A stretch of DNA of 64,000 nt from contig CM042087.1 in NCBI GenBank assembly GCA_023512835.1, positions 42,526,017 through 42,590,016 on the forward strand. Reading direction: 5' to 3'. Both the position numbers and the translations under genes were made by a program. Positions 12,040 to 23,400 of the stretch are shown here, piece by piece. The stretch's first letter is position 1; the number at the start of each line of letters is the position of its first letter. Below the pieces are notes generated by a model. That model made no database searches. It was not told where the DNA came from and saw only the letters and a list, made by a program, of their open reading frames with translations. The stretch is from Taxillus chinensis (taxonomy: Eukaryota > Streptophyta > Magnoliopsida > Santalales > Loranthaceae).

Positions 12040-15000
12040 CTAAAGATTATTGTCAGTCCCAGTAACGCCCGCAGCAATATTGTCAGCGTGATTAACCTCA
12101 GGCACCGATTCCTTGAGCATCAGTTTCTTTTTGTATTCTTTCAGTTCATGCCTGTATCGTTCCTTGTCCTCCATCCCAATAGCCTGATAAACCTATAAAA
12201 TGAAACAAAAACAATAAAACATAACAGTAAACTAATATCTGCGCGGTCACTTTTTTTTTCCCCTTTTTTTTGGGTACATAGGGGAGGAAACAAAGATTGC
12301 TCGCCGTTGCAGTATGCATGGCCTGGCTTAAAACCAAAGGGAAAGCGTGAAGAAACCAGTTGAGGTAAAGCCCATCGGTGCACAGAGTGTGATGGGCATA
12401 GAAAGAAAGTAGTGTTATCTGTAATTTGATAATTTGTGGAGCTTATATTACCATCTTTTGCTCTTTGCTGAGACTGCCCCAAGACTCCCCAATCATTTTG
12501 ATGTATTCCTTTTCCCTATTCGGGTACCGAGCCTTAAATTCAGCATGTTTTTCAGCAAAAAAGAAGTTGTAGCCACTCCTGTTAGGTTTAGGTTGGGTGG
12601 GGTCTCCTGCCCTTCTCTTCCTCCGACCCAAGAGAAAGGGGTTCTTTGGGATGAGAAGGGGCTTCAGGGCAGTGCTCCTTGGGTGGACGATCGATGGGGA
12701 AGAGCTATGCTGATCTACATGGTAGAGTACTCCACGAAGTTGCTCGGTGCCATATTTCACAGAAACCATATAACCACCATCTTCAACCTTGCCATAGATT
12801 ACCCCAGCAACTGGCAAAAAAAAAAAACAAAGGTGGGCTCGATGGGCAGAAAATTATTTAGAAATGCGACTGATAGGAAAACGAAACATTAATGAGTTCG
12901 TAGCCTTGTCTAGGGGTGTAACTGTAAACTGTCAAACCGCCGAAACTGGTCCAAACCGATCCGCCGAAACCGCCAATTTATCAAACCGTTGAAACCGAAT
13001 GAGAATCGGTTTGGTTTGGTTTGAAACCGAATAATATATCGGTTTGGTTTGGTTTGAGATTTTAAAACCGCGGTTTAAACCAAACCGAACCGAATAATGT
13101 TGTTATTTACTTATTTTATATTTTTATTTTATGTTTTGGATTTATTTATTTAAGATTGTTTGTTAATACTTGATATGTTATATTTGTGAATTATATTATC
13201 AAATTTTGAGACTTATAATTATAAATTTAATATGTATAAATATTGATATGCTTACACACTATTTTTTTTATTTTACATCATTTTAATTTTAAGAATTCAA
13301 AAATTTATGAATTAAACTGACTCAAATCGATCCAAACTGATAATAATCCAAACCGCCAGTTCAAACCAAACCAAACCAAACCGAATCAGTTCGGTCTGGT
13401 TTGGTTTGGTCCAAGCAACAGGTTTGATTTGGTTTGATTTTGTCCAAACCGAAACACATCAAATTGGTTTGAAAAATGGCTTAAACCAATCCAAACCAAA
13501 CCGATTTCACTCGTAGCCTTGTCCCTCATGATTAACCCAAACATACAGTTCTTCAAGTCTGAAATGGCGGAGCCTCAAATATGGCAATTTGGATTTATTT
13601 GTCTCGCAGAAAAGCATGCGCAAATATAATCGATATATCACATGCCATGCATATATTTGTTATGCCACAGTATGTTACTATATAAGCTGGTCCAGAGTAT
13701 ATAATATACACGTGTAACGGTTCAAACTTACATGCCGCAGAACATTTCTTAAATTTTTGTAAAATTTGGCAATTAATGGCTACTAGATATTGCACACCAT
13801 TAAGTTCCGTATGAACATATACGAAGACTAAGCAAACATACGACATGCAAGTGGGCAAAAAAAAAAAAGTTCTTTCAAAACAGATAGTGGGTGTGCGCGC
13901 AGGCAATATATATATCCACATATGGACAAGAAATGGATGCAGTGGCCCCTATATATAGTAAATGGGGACTATTAAATCATGATAAAAATGATCAGCACGT
14001 GGCCGCTTGCACGTCATCCATAGCCATATGCGTCACCACTTACCAACAGATACTGAATATATATATATATATAGGTTTCGCACAGCACAGAGTTTACCTT
14101 CATAGGACGGACTGGAAGTTGTTTTCCCAGAAGAATCTCGCTTGGGATCATTGGAATTGCCGGACACATGATTTGGAGTAATGGGCATGGCAAAAGCAGC
14201 TATTAAACAAAACAAACACACAAAACATATATGTTATATATAGCCCAGTCAGAAACATTTACATACACAATAATATACATGCACAGAGATGGGGAGGGGG
14301 TGGGGGATATAGGAATGAAGGACAAAAAAAGAATTAATTACGCAATGGAGTGCGCAGAGGACCCTGCAGCCCGAGGAAGTATGCCTGTTCATAGGGGTGA
14401 AGATAACCTTTGTAGTGCCTTCTCAGTACATAGGAAGCACTGGTAGTGGTTGGAGAAAAACTGAAAATAGCTCCCACTTCCCTCCATTTCTTATCCATAA
14501 TCACCTGCAAATGATTTTTTTTTTTTTTGAACTTAGGTAAATGAGTGTTAAAAGGTGAATAACAAAATAGTTGCAGGCAGCCCTGAAAATATATATATAT
14601 AGACACACACACACACCTTGTCATAACCACCCCTTCCAGTAACCTCCACATAAAGCACATGCAAATTCAGCTGCTTTCCCGAAACGACGGGAGGCCTTGC
14701 ATTCCTGAACATTAATAGAACAAGAACATTAATGGAAGGCACAGTTGAGTCAATCTAACATGAACGTCTAATTAAATAAATAAAAACTAGTTTTATATTA
14801 TAAGCGAATAAATATTTGTGCAGTCGAGACTACACGTCAGCTCGGTTGTACGTAGCTACTAACAAAAATAAGGAAAGAAAAAGAGAGAAAAAAAAAAAAA
14901 AAGGCAGACATGTATTTGGTGCCTAGGGATAAATGGAAATGGTGGAGGGTGTTGAAGAAAAGAGCAGGGTCCTTCACGACTTCATCGTGGGAGGCCAGCG

Positions 15001-15085
15001 TAGGAGGGTAACACCGCTGACCATCCACACCTCTAAACAGCACCAAACTCTTGGGCAGCGCAGGCATTGTCTTCATCGGAGACAT
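12040..15085 (-). CDS. HMGB9: ARID and HMG-box DNA-binding protein (HMGB9/10/15 type)
   Basis: Nuclear architectural or transcription factor that binds AT-rich DNA through an ARID domain and bends DNA through an HMG box. Exons on the minus strand are 15085-14910, 14704-14617, 14504-14342, 14199-14098, 12810-12452 and 12192-12040, all GT-AG and phase-consistent, giving 346 residues, close to the usual family length. The ARID domain (about 26-133) reads RCYPPTLASHDEVVKDP, LHVLYVEVTGRGGYDKV and KKWREVGAIFSFSPTTTSAS. A middle piece (GKVEDGGYMVSVKYG, GVLYH) is typical of the plant ARID-HMG group. A basic patch GRRKRR is a likely nuclear signal, followed by the HMG box (about 246-320) with PKPNRSGYNFFFAEKH and YPNREKEYIKMIGESW. 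Intron 4 is 1287 bp and holds a 600-bp insertion. A CT-rich stretch near 15410-15436 lies in the upstream region. Which HMGB number it corresponds to is inferred. Confidence 0.92.
12911..13510. mobile_element. 600-bp insertion in HMG gene intron, flanked by 13-bp direct repeats
   Basis: The 13-mer TCGTAGCCTTGTC occurs at 12898-12910 and again at 13511-13523, as expected for a target-site duplication. The insert begins TAGGGGTGTAA and contains dense AAACCG and GGTTTGG motifs in both orientations at its two ends with an AT-rich centre. No coding capacity is seen. The start resembles the end of the MITE at 40494, but the far end lacks the matching inverted terminus, so the class is uncertain. 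Confidence 0.7.
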
Positions 15086-18000
15086 GCAAGATGGCCGGCG
15101 GCCGGAGATTAATCAAAGAGGTACGGAGTGAAGCGTTGTTTGGCAGTGGAAATGTGAAAAGTGATCATGGGCGGCATTAATAGGAGGGCCACATGAGAGT
15201 GCAATTAAAGTCAGTAAGTCTTAGCGAAGCACCAAGTTGAAGGATCCCGAGACGCGTGGAGGCGTATTCGGGTATGCAATATTGGCTGCTTCTTTGATTA
15301 ATTGAATACCACAAGCCCATTTTCTATACATTTAATTTTCCATTCGGCGGGGTCTTAATATTACCGGCTGGTTTCCGGTTTCACACCTACTTTACTGCCT
15401 TCATCTCTCCCTCACTCTCTCTCTCTCCCTCTCTCTAAACCCTGATTTTATTTTGGTGGTACATGTTTGGCTTTTGGAGATAATTATTTTGAGTTTTTAT
15501 TAAGGTTGGAACTATATATTCATTTTACGTGTGCATAGGGGTATATATATATAACCAATGCTACCGAAAAGATTTAAAAAATCATAGTGGTTCAATTTAT
15601 TGATCGCGAGCCAGTTAAATAAATATTTATATATATATATATAAAGATAAATTATAAATAATCATATAATTTGGTATATTGGTTACCCATTAAGCCATTA
15701 ATTACATAACTCTAATAATACGAAGGTGAATGTAATTAAAAAGAACAAATCATAATTGAATAATATTTAATAATCATAACAAAGTGGTAGTCTACCAATT
15801 CATTACATGAAAAAAAAAAACAAATAATGGCCGTTTAATCAGTCATGATTTCACGATGATGCTATAAAACGGTTACATAAATATTTATTTAATTAAAAAA
15901 ATAATAAGTAATTAATAATATTAGACGAAAATAAAAAATTAAACAATATAAAGCTCCAAGCCGCAATGACTTATTTGTAAATTGTAACACACGTGCTTTC
16001 ATTTTGATTATAAATCTTATCTTATACACTTATTTATAGATATCAAACAATCTTAGAATTGAACCGTCTATTAATTTATCACTTTAACTTTATGTAGTTC
16101 TAGCCTCGCCTTACGTTCCATGCACACGTTTAGTTTAGGGCCTTTTTAAGATAGTTTATTTTGATTTTTAGAGGGGGGAAATAGTTTCCGAAATAATTTA
16201 TTTTTTAATAAAGAATTTTATTTAATGAAATACCGTAGGAATTACTGTAGTAGTGCTACATTAAAATAAATTTTAATTAAGGCCGACAAATTTAATGGTT
16301 TAAATTTGAATAATTATAACTTACAATTTTAATGAGATATGAATAACACTTTTGAAACAATAGGTAATTAATAATATATGAAGGAATTTGAAAATAAAAT
16401 GAGTGAGAATTATAAATAGATACTATAAAACTTTCGATGGCTATAATAATATAGATATTTGGGTGTAATAAGATCATTAGTAGTAAATTTCAAATAGAAG
16501 TTCATTCTTCTTTATTTAGAGGAAAAAAACTTAAAAATTTATAAAATTATTCTTATAATAGAAATTTTATATTTAACTTTTTATGAGATTATTCAGTATT
16601 TCCTAATATATTGAAAAGTATTATTCATTTCTTATAATACTTAATTTATCCAACACAAGATTGAATTTATACTCTATTAAATATAAATAATCTCTTACAT
16701 TAAATCCAATAGTCAATTAATTTTTTGAATTTTTAAAGTAACAAATAGGTTGAAAACTGAAAATATAAACATGTCCGCAAATGACTAGAGGTAAAAAGAG
16801 GTTTTTGTAAACTGAAGTTGAAAGTTATTTTAAGAAAATTAATATTTTGGAAACAAAAAAGGTTTTTGTAAAACTTAATTTTTATGAAAGTATATAGGTA
16901 AAAAGAATGAAATGAATATTATACAAATATCACATATTGCTTTTAAATTCAAGACATTGAAGCTCAAGCTATCAAATGACTTGTTTATCATCTCACTTAT
17001 TATATATAATATAGCCCACTTAAGGTCGGTTACAACAACTAAAGGAGAGCATGGACTTGTAATGAGCTCATTTTTAGCATGTGCAATAAGAATAGAGACT
17101 GATGTAGGATAAGACAAAAACTGTTCATTTGATTAACACCTTTAAAGATAAGGGCAAAATGAGAAAAAAGACACTAAATTTAGTAAAGATATATCTAAAA
17201 AGAAACAATAAGAAGACAATAATAGTTGTTTCTTTTGAAATAGATTTTTCGAGAAAAAATTATACCAAATATCATATTTAGCGTGTAAAGAAAGATATAT
17301 TTGTTATATTGGTATGTTCATAGGTAAGATTAGTTTTAATATTTGGAAACACTTGGTAGTTAGATCTAGTGTCACTACTCACATCATTATTTTTATATAT
17401 GATTATGCTACCAAAAGCCAAGTCAATCTTTGTAGGTGATGGCCATTCGACAAGAAGTAGAGACCATATGACATTTTAGTTTGTTAATAAGAACTAATTG
17501 TCATTTAAATTTATCACAGAGTTTTGCTGTACCGTCTTTGATACGAAATTTGGTTTTAGTTTTTATTGGACAAATATATTTATCATTACTCATTTAAAAA
17601 TAATCAATTTGATTTATCAATAAATCCAGATATTATTAGCATTGATTCTCTATATGTATATACCAATTTATATTTGCTTATACAATCGTTTATCATAACA
17701 GAGCCTTAAATTTGAAATCAATATGTATTAAATACAAATTAAATATAAATAATTTACCACAGTGACATAAACGCTTAAATCACATCGGATAGCTTATATC
17801 TAATGAGATTTACGATTTCATTAATTTTATAAAATTTGATGTTTACATCAATTGTATTCAAAAAAAAAAAAAATTACATGCTAACAGATTTACAGGTGTC
17901 TCTTGTAATTGATACACCAATATTTCTGGATCATTCCTAACAAATAACTTTTATTAATATGAAAAATCAAATGAAACTAGATAGATACGAAGAGTATAAA

Positions 18001-18497
18001 ATAACAACAGATGGAAACCGGTAGCCTATATATATATATTAAAAAAAAAAAAAAAACAACTACAACACGACAAACGCGGTTAATTTGAGTGGAAAATTTA
18101 ATAACCCCTACCGGCAGATAAGATGGTATAAATTTATGCCAAGCTTCCTCCCTTAATTTCCTTCCTTCCTTGCCTGGACGCAAAAGCATAAGCACATCTG
18201 ACATGCCAAACACAATTCCAATTAACTGTTCTAGTTTTACAGTAACAATTTACCAGATGAAGGTTGTGGACTTACAAGACCCTCCACACTAAAATACTAT
18301 ATAAGAACAAGCGCTAACACAAGAAATTTTAACTAAAATTGCAGGGCCTTACCCTAGTTAAAGGGAGCCCTTCCAGAAATTCTCGAGGGCTCAGGATTAA
18401 CCCAAGCCCAAGAGGGGGTTTGGAAATAGTTTTCAACCAGCAATTGACGCGCCTCGGTTAGTACCTCACTAGCTGCGTCATTGCCCCAAGCGCAAAG
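15086..18497. other. Intergenic region, AT-rich
   Basis: Contains the HMG gene promoter (TC-rich tract near 15410-15436) and long AT-rich DNA with poly-A and TA microsatellites. No ORF here has recognisable features. Confidence 0.6.
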
Positions 18498-18814
18498 ATG
18501 GTTTGGTTCGTGGCCAGCGCTGCCTCCTTTATTTCTGCACCGCGGCTTGCTGTTTTAGCCGTCTTCCGATGTGGGACTCTCAATCGACGACATCGTCACT
18601 GGTATTACACTGTTACTCACCTACCGCTGCCCTCGGCTGCTGAGCTGGTTCCTACTTCCTAGTATTACTGTTTTTCTCTCTCTTCCCTCCCCCTCCAGTC
18701 CTGTACCGTCTTCCAACCAAACCAGCAGGCGTTGTCGCTACTACACACCCTGAATTTATAACCTCTGTAAAAGTAAAACCCTTCAAATCAATATCAATCG
18801 ACATCGTCTGCTGA

Positions 18815-20236
18815 TTTACACTCCCATTAGCCCTTGAAATTATAGGGCCAATCCTAGGATCGCTGGTTTCGTCTCTCCTCTCCGCCATACGGTCTTGTTC
18901 TTCCATCTCCTATTGCCGGGCTATCCACGGTCGAATTGTCAAATCCCTGAACTACAGTGATGGGTTCATTGGCGATTGTTTGGTGTCTCTATACTGTAGA
19001 TTGGGGTCCGACGAGGATGCCCACAAACTGTTCGACGAATTGCCTCGCAGGGATCTGGTCTCCTGGAATTCCCGGATTTCGGGCTTCTCGCGCAAAGGTA
19101 ACCTGCCCGAGTCCTTTTATGCGCTTCACATTATGAGATCAGAGTTCAGATTGAATCCCAATGGCGTTACGCTGCTGTCAATCGTTTCAGCCTGCACCAG
19201 CGAAGGAGCTTTGGTTGAAGGGAAGTACGTTCACGGCATTGCCCTGAAAACGGGCCTATCATTTGACCCTAAGCTCGTTAATTCACTTGTCAATATGTAT
19301 GGCAAGCTTGGGTTTGTGGATTCGGCTTGCCGGTTGTTTGAAGAAATGCCTGTGCAGAATTCAGTGTCCTGGAATTCAGTTATTGCAATTCACACCCAAA
19401 ATGGTCTCGTGGAGAGGGGTTTTTGGCTTTTCAAACTGATGAGAAGGGCTGGGGTTGATCCTGATCAAGCCACTATCATGACCTTGCTTGGTGGTTGCGC
19501 TAATTTGGCCACTAATTGTGACATTCGAGAGCTAGGTGAGGGCATACATGGTTATGTACATAGGTGCGGATTTAGCGAGGACATTAACATTGCAACTGGG
19601 CTTCTCAGTTTTTATGCAAAATGGGGGGGACTAAACCAATCGAGGAAATTGTTTGGAGAGATGAAAGCTCCAGATCTAGTGGGTTGGACTGCCATGCTCG
19701 CTGCGTATGCTGTACATGGCTATGGTAGAGAATCAATTGAGCTCTTCGAACTCATGGTTAATGGAGAGGGTTTGGAGCCCGACCACGTTACGTTTACTCT
19801 TTTATTGAATGCTTGCAGCCATTCGGGGCTTGTCCAGGAAGGGGAAAAGTACTTCAAGATTATGACCGAGCTTTATGGAATTGAGCCCAGGTTGGATCAT
19901 TATGCTTGCATGGTTGATCTGTTGGGTCGATCAGGGCTTTTAAAAGATGCTTATGGGCTAATTCAGAGAATGCCGATGAAGCCTAATGCCAGAGTGTGGG
20001 GTGGCCTTCTTGGTGCTTGCAAGGTTTACGGTGACATAGAGCTGGGGACTGAAGTTGCGGAGAGATTGTATGTTCTAGAGTCATCAGACGCTAGAAACTA
20101 TGTCATGCTTTCAAATATTTACTCTGCAGCCGGTATGTGGAAAGACGCTGCAAGGGTGAAGGCTTTGATGGAGGAGAAAGGTCTGAATAGAAATCCTGGA
20201 TTCAGTTTTATGGAGCATAGTAATAGTGTTCAATAA
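18815..20236 (+). CDS. PLS-class pentatricopeptide repeat protein, E type, N-terminus unresolved
   Basis: Organelle RNA-binding protein of the PPR family, similar in layout to Arabidopsis At5g40410. The open frame begins after a TGA at 18812. No ATG occurs before the first repeats: the first in-frame ATG is near 19133, inside the repeat array. The real start is probably in an upstream exon. One phase-compatible model joins 18498-18570 (starting MVWFVASAASFISAPRLA, presequence-like) to 18831. Visible motifs include ISYCRAIHGRIVKS, DLVSWNSRISGFSRKGN, LVNSLVNMYGKLG, SVSWNSVIAIHTQNGLVE, LVGWTAMLAAYAVHGYG, HVTFTLLLNACSHSGLV and LDHYACMVDLLGRSG, followed by the E motif (ARVWGGLLGACKVYGD, NYVMLSNIYSAAGMWKDA). 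Translation ends at TAA 20234-20236 just where the E+ motif would start, and decayed E+/DYW remnants follow downstream. The gene may still act as an E-type PPR. Confidence 0.88.
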   Translation, partial: FTLPLALEIIGPILGSLVSSLLSAIRSCSSISYCRAIHGRIVKSLNYSDGFIGDCLVSLYCRLGSDEDAHKLFDELPRRDLVSWNSRISGFSRKGNLPESFYALHIMRSEFRLNPNGVTLLSIVSACTSEGALVEGKYVHGIALKTGLSFDPKLVNSLVNMYGKLGFVDSACRLFEEMPVQNSVSWNSVIAIHTQNGLVERGFWLFKLMRRAGVDPDQATIMTLLGGCANLATNCDIRELGEGIHGYVHRCGFSEDINIATGLLSFYAKWGGLNQSRKLFGEMKAPDLVGWTAMLAAYAVHGYGRESIELFELMVNGEGLEPDHVTFTLLLNACSHSGLVQEGEKYFKIMTELYGIEPRLDHYACMVDLLGRSGLLKDAYGLIQRMPMKPNARVWGGLLGACKVYGDIELGTEVAERLYVLESSDARNYVMLSNIYSAAGMWKDAARVKALMEEKGLNRNPGFSFMEHSNSVQ

Positions 20237-20440
20237 TTTGTTGGGGAGATTAGTCAGAGAATATTATTGCTGAACTTGAATCACCAATGGCGATCTTATA
20301 AAAGACTGTTTTATACCTGAAACGGAATTTGTTCTGCATTATTTTGTGGGTGTGAGAGGAAATGATTGGTGAGCACATTGAGAAGTTAGGCATTGCATTT
20401 TGTCTTCCGGAATTAGTGCCTGCATAACAAAGAGCCCCTG
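20237..20440 (+). pseudogene. Decayed E+/DYW remnant of the PPR gene
   Basis: Directly after the stop, the frames shift but DYW-class signatures remain: FVGE in frame with the gene, AELESPMAIL in another frame, TEFVLHYF near 20322-20345, and EEMIGEHIEKLGIAF near 20356-20400, which corresponds to the usual HSEKLAIAFGL stretch. Stops and frameshifts separate the pieces and no zinc-binding deaminase core or terminal DYW was found. This indicates that a longer DYW-type ancestor lost its tail. Confidence 0.65.
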
Positions 20441-23400
20441 GGATCTAGCAGCGGTTCTGCTAGGCTCTATTATTGTTAATATTGGTATTATCATTATGCC
20501 ATTAAGCCTGACATGGAAATGTACCATTACTTTTAAGGAATGTTTGTGGATGAGCAGGTCAAGTTAGATGGACCAAGGGTGAAGGGATTATATGCCAGTT
20601 ATAAGTACAACGCAGACTTATACACCAACTTTTCCAAGCAGTTCGGGAGGGGGGAATGTAAGGCCCTTTGTAGTGAATCTATTTTATTTTTGGGAATATA
20701 ACTTAATATTTTTCATGACTCTTAAATTGTTTTAAATTTACTATCTGCTTTTAAAAATAATATCATCATACTAAATAATTCCTAAATATCTTATTGTTTC
20801 TGGGTAATAGGATGCAAGATTATGTCCTCGATACCTCATGCATATAAAATTGCACCTTTCTTTCATGGTTTATCGATCATTGTTCATTTTAACCCTTCTA
20901 GTCTATAAAATAATATCCCCCAAATTGGTTGTTTTTTAGGTCTATTGAATTTTGTTGTTCATCACCACATTGATCTTCGTAGGCTTTATATTGAAGAAGC
21001 TATTAGAATTTAATGTCAAAGTTTTAAAATTAATTGGCTTGATGAGGGATTATTCTTGAATTCATGTTAAATTATATTGGTTAGTAATAGGAAGTGATGT
21101 GATGTACAGTAATATATCTTTTGTCGCAGGCGGTCCTATGCCATGACGTGGACACACTCTGCATAGTTTGCATATTCCACGAGTATCATGATTGTGGCAC
21201 ATGGTTAAATAGCGTAATAGTTGTCTAGTTGGCTACATTTGAGGGGTCTTTGGGTTGAATCGATTGTGAGGACTTGTAGCACCTTTGTTCTTATTGTTAC
21301 GTCATGTTTTTTCTTGGTTTCCCTTGTGGACCTGTGATGAAAATTTTCGGCTCGGCACAAATTAGGCATGCATTTAAAAACCTTTTATTTATAATCTGCA
21401 TTCCCAAAGATTAATTGTTAATTGAGTGCTATTTTTACAATTAGGCATGCTGGCTCTTGATATCATTTGGGCTCATAAATTAACAGTCCGGTTCACTTGT
21501 AAGGATGGGCCTGCAGGTTGATTTATTTGAATTTTTTATTTTAATTTTTGAATTAATTTTTATTTTAAATCTCTTAGCCTTTTTAAAAAAATTATTAATC
21601 TTAGTTCTTACTAAACGATTAAATTTATATAATGATGAGAACGATTAAATTTATATAATGATGAGAACGTTTAATAAAACAAACTAAGAAGGCAAAAATA
21701 AACAAATTTGCAATTCACATCACGATTCACATTACAATTCATTCGGACCTGCATATAAATAGATCAAATCTTATAAATATTACTGGCGAAACCCTAACCA
21801 AGTGCCTCAAAATCATAATAGTTAAAGCCAAAATTATAGAGATTAAAGTGTCAAGTATGATTGTAGGAAAATAATTTTATATTATGATCAAATATGTTTA
21901 AGAGCTAAATAATAATGTAGTAAATAAATTTATGATAATTTATCATTTTTAAAATACTGTAAAAAAAATTAATAAAATTTAAATTATTTTTATATTCAAC
22001 ATTTAGATTTTAATTATATATTTTATTAAAATTTTAAGCGTATCTACTATTCAACTTTAATTAAATTTAGTTATTCGATAACTTAAAATTAAATTTTTTT
22101 AATAAAATTTATAATTAATATACAAAATTTGATTTGTTAGTTAAATTTATTAAAACTTTAGCTTTGAGATATATTGATGCAACATTAAGAGTAATGATAT
22201 TAGATTCATTGAGTATTTTTACATGTCACAGTATTAATCACATATGATTATAAATGATTATTAAAATAAAATATACATTTTAGAAAAAAAAAATTAACTA
22301 ATTATATATTTTACTTTCTTAGTTCTTTAAATTTGAGGAACTAATAAATTAAAATATATAATTTATTAAAAATTTTCATATTAAAACATATATTTTAATA
22401 ATATTTTAACGTCAAATGTAATTTACTATTGTGTTATGCGTACATAATTTAAAAAATTATTCGATGAATCCAATAACATTGATGTGAGTTAATACTGAGA
22501 GAATATAGGCAGATAGGATGAAATTGGTGCGGGTGTGGGTGTGGGTGTGGGTGTGGCACTGTGGCCCATGATCATCATCACCACCGTCAGACAAGTAGTG
22601 GAACCGAGAGGCCAGAGACAGAGCAACGTCAAATAATAAATCATGTTTGTGGGTCCTGGCAGATTCTGACCTCCGATTTAGTTTTCCCAGGCCATATTAA
22701 ATTGAGAGAAAATAAACATCGGCGTATGGTTGGGGTTGGGGCCTTCAATTGCCGGTAGCCTTCCGGTCCGGAGCATCGGGTGGATGAGTGCGGAGGGTTG
22801 CCCTAATAATTACGCATGATGCACGGCTCCTACATCTTATTTTACAACTATAATTAACAGGCATTGGCATTTGGGCTCCGAAGGTGCACAATTTTAACAT
22901 AGAAATTCTAAATTTTCTTAATATTATTAATTCTTAAAATAATAATAATAATTAAAAACAATGGTTAAACACGTACTTCAATCTTCTTACTAATCAATAA
23001 AGCTATAATAAGAATAAAATTGATATGAAAATATTTTTTTTAAAAAAATATATATTTTCATGTAGTTTATTTGTATTTTGAAAAAAATGTTAACAATTTT
23101 TTAAATATAATATCAAGCATCATAAAAAGTAGGCAATTAGTTATTTCTATATTATTATATTCATATTTTATTAAATAAATTCATATTGTATTTAAAAAAA
23201 ATCAGTAAGAAAAAAAAGTTTAAATTATTATGCCAAGTATAAAATATATGAACTTAAATATATTTTAAAGAAAAAAACTCATATATTTCGTCCATCATTA
23301 TAATAAACTAATATTTATTAAAAATTACTTTTTTTTCTCTCATCTATTCATAAACTATTCTATTTTATTTAAAACAATTTTTTAGGTATGCAATTAAATA

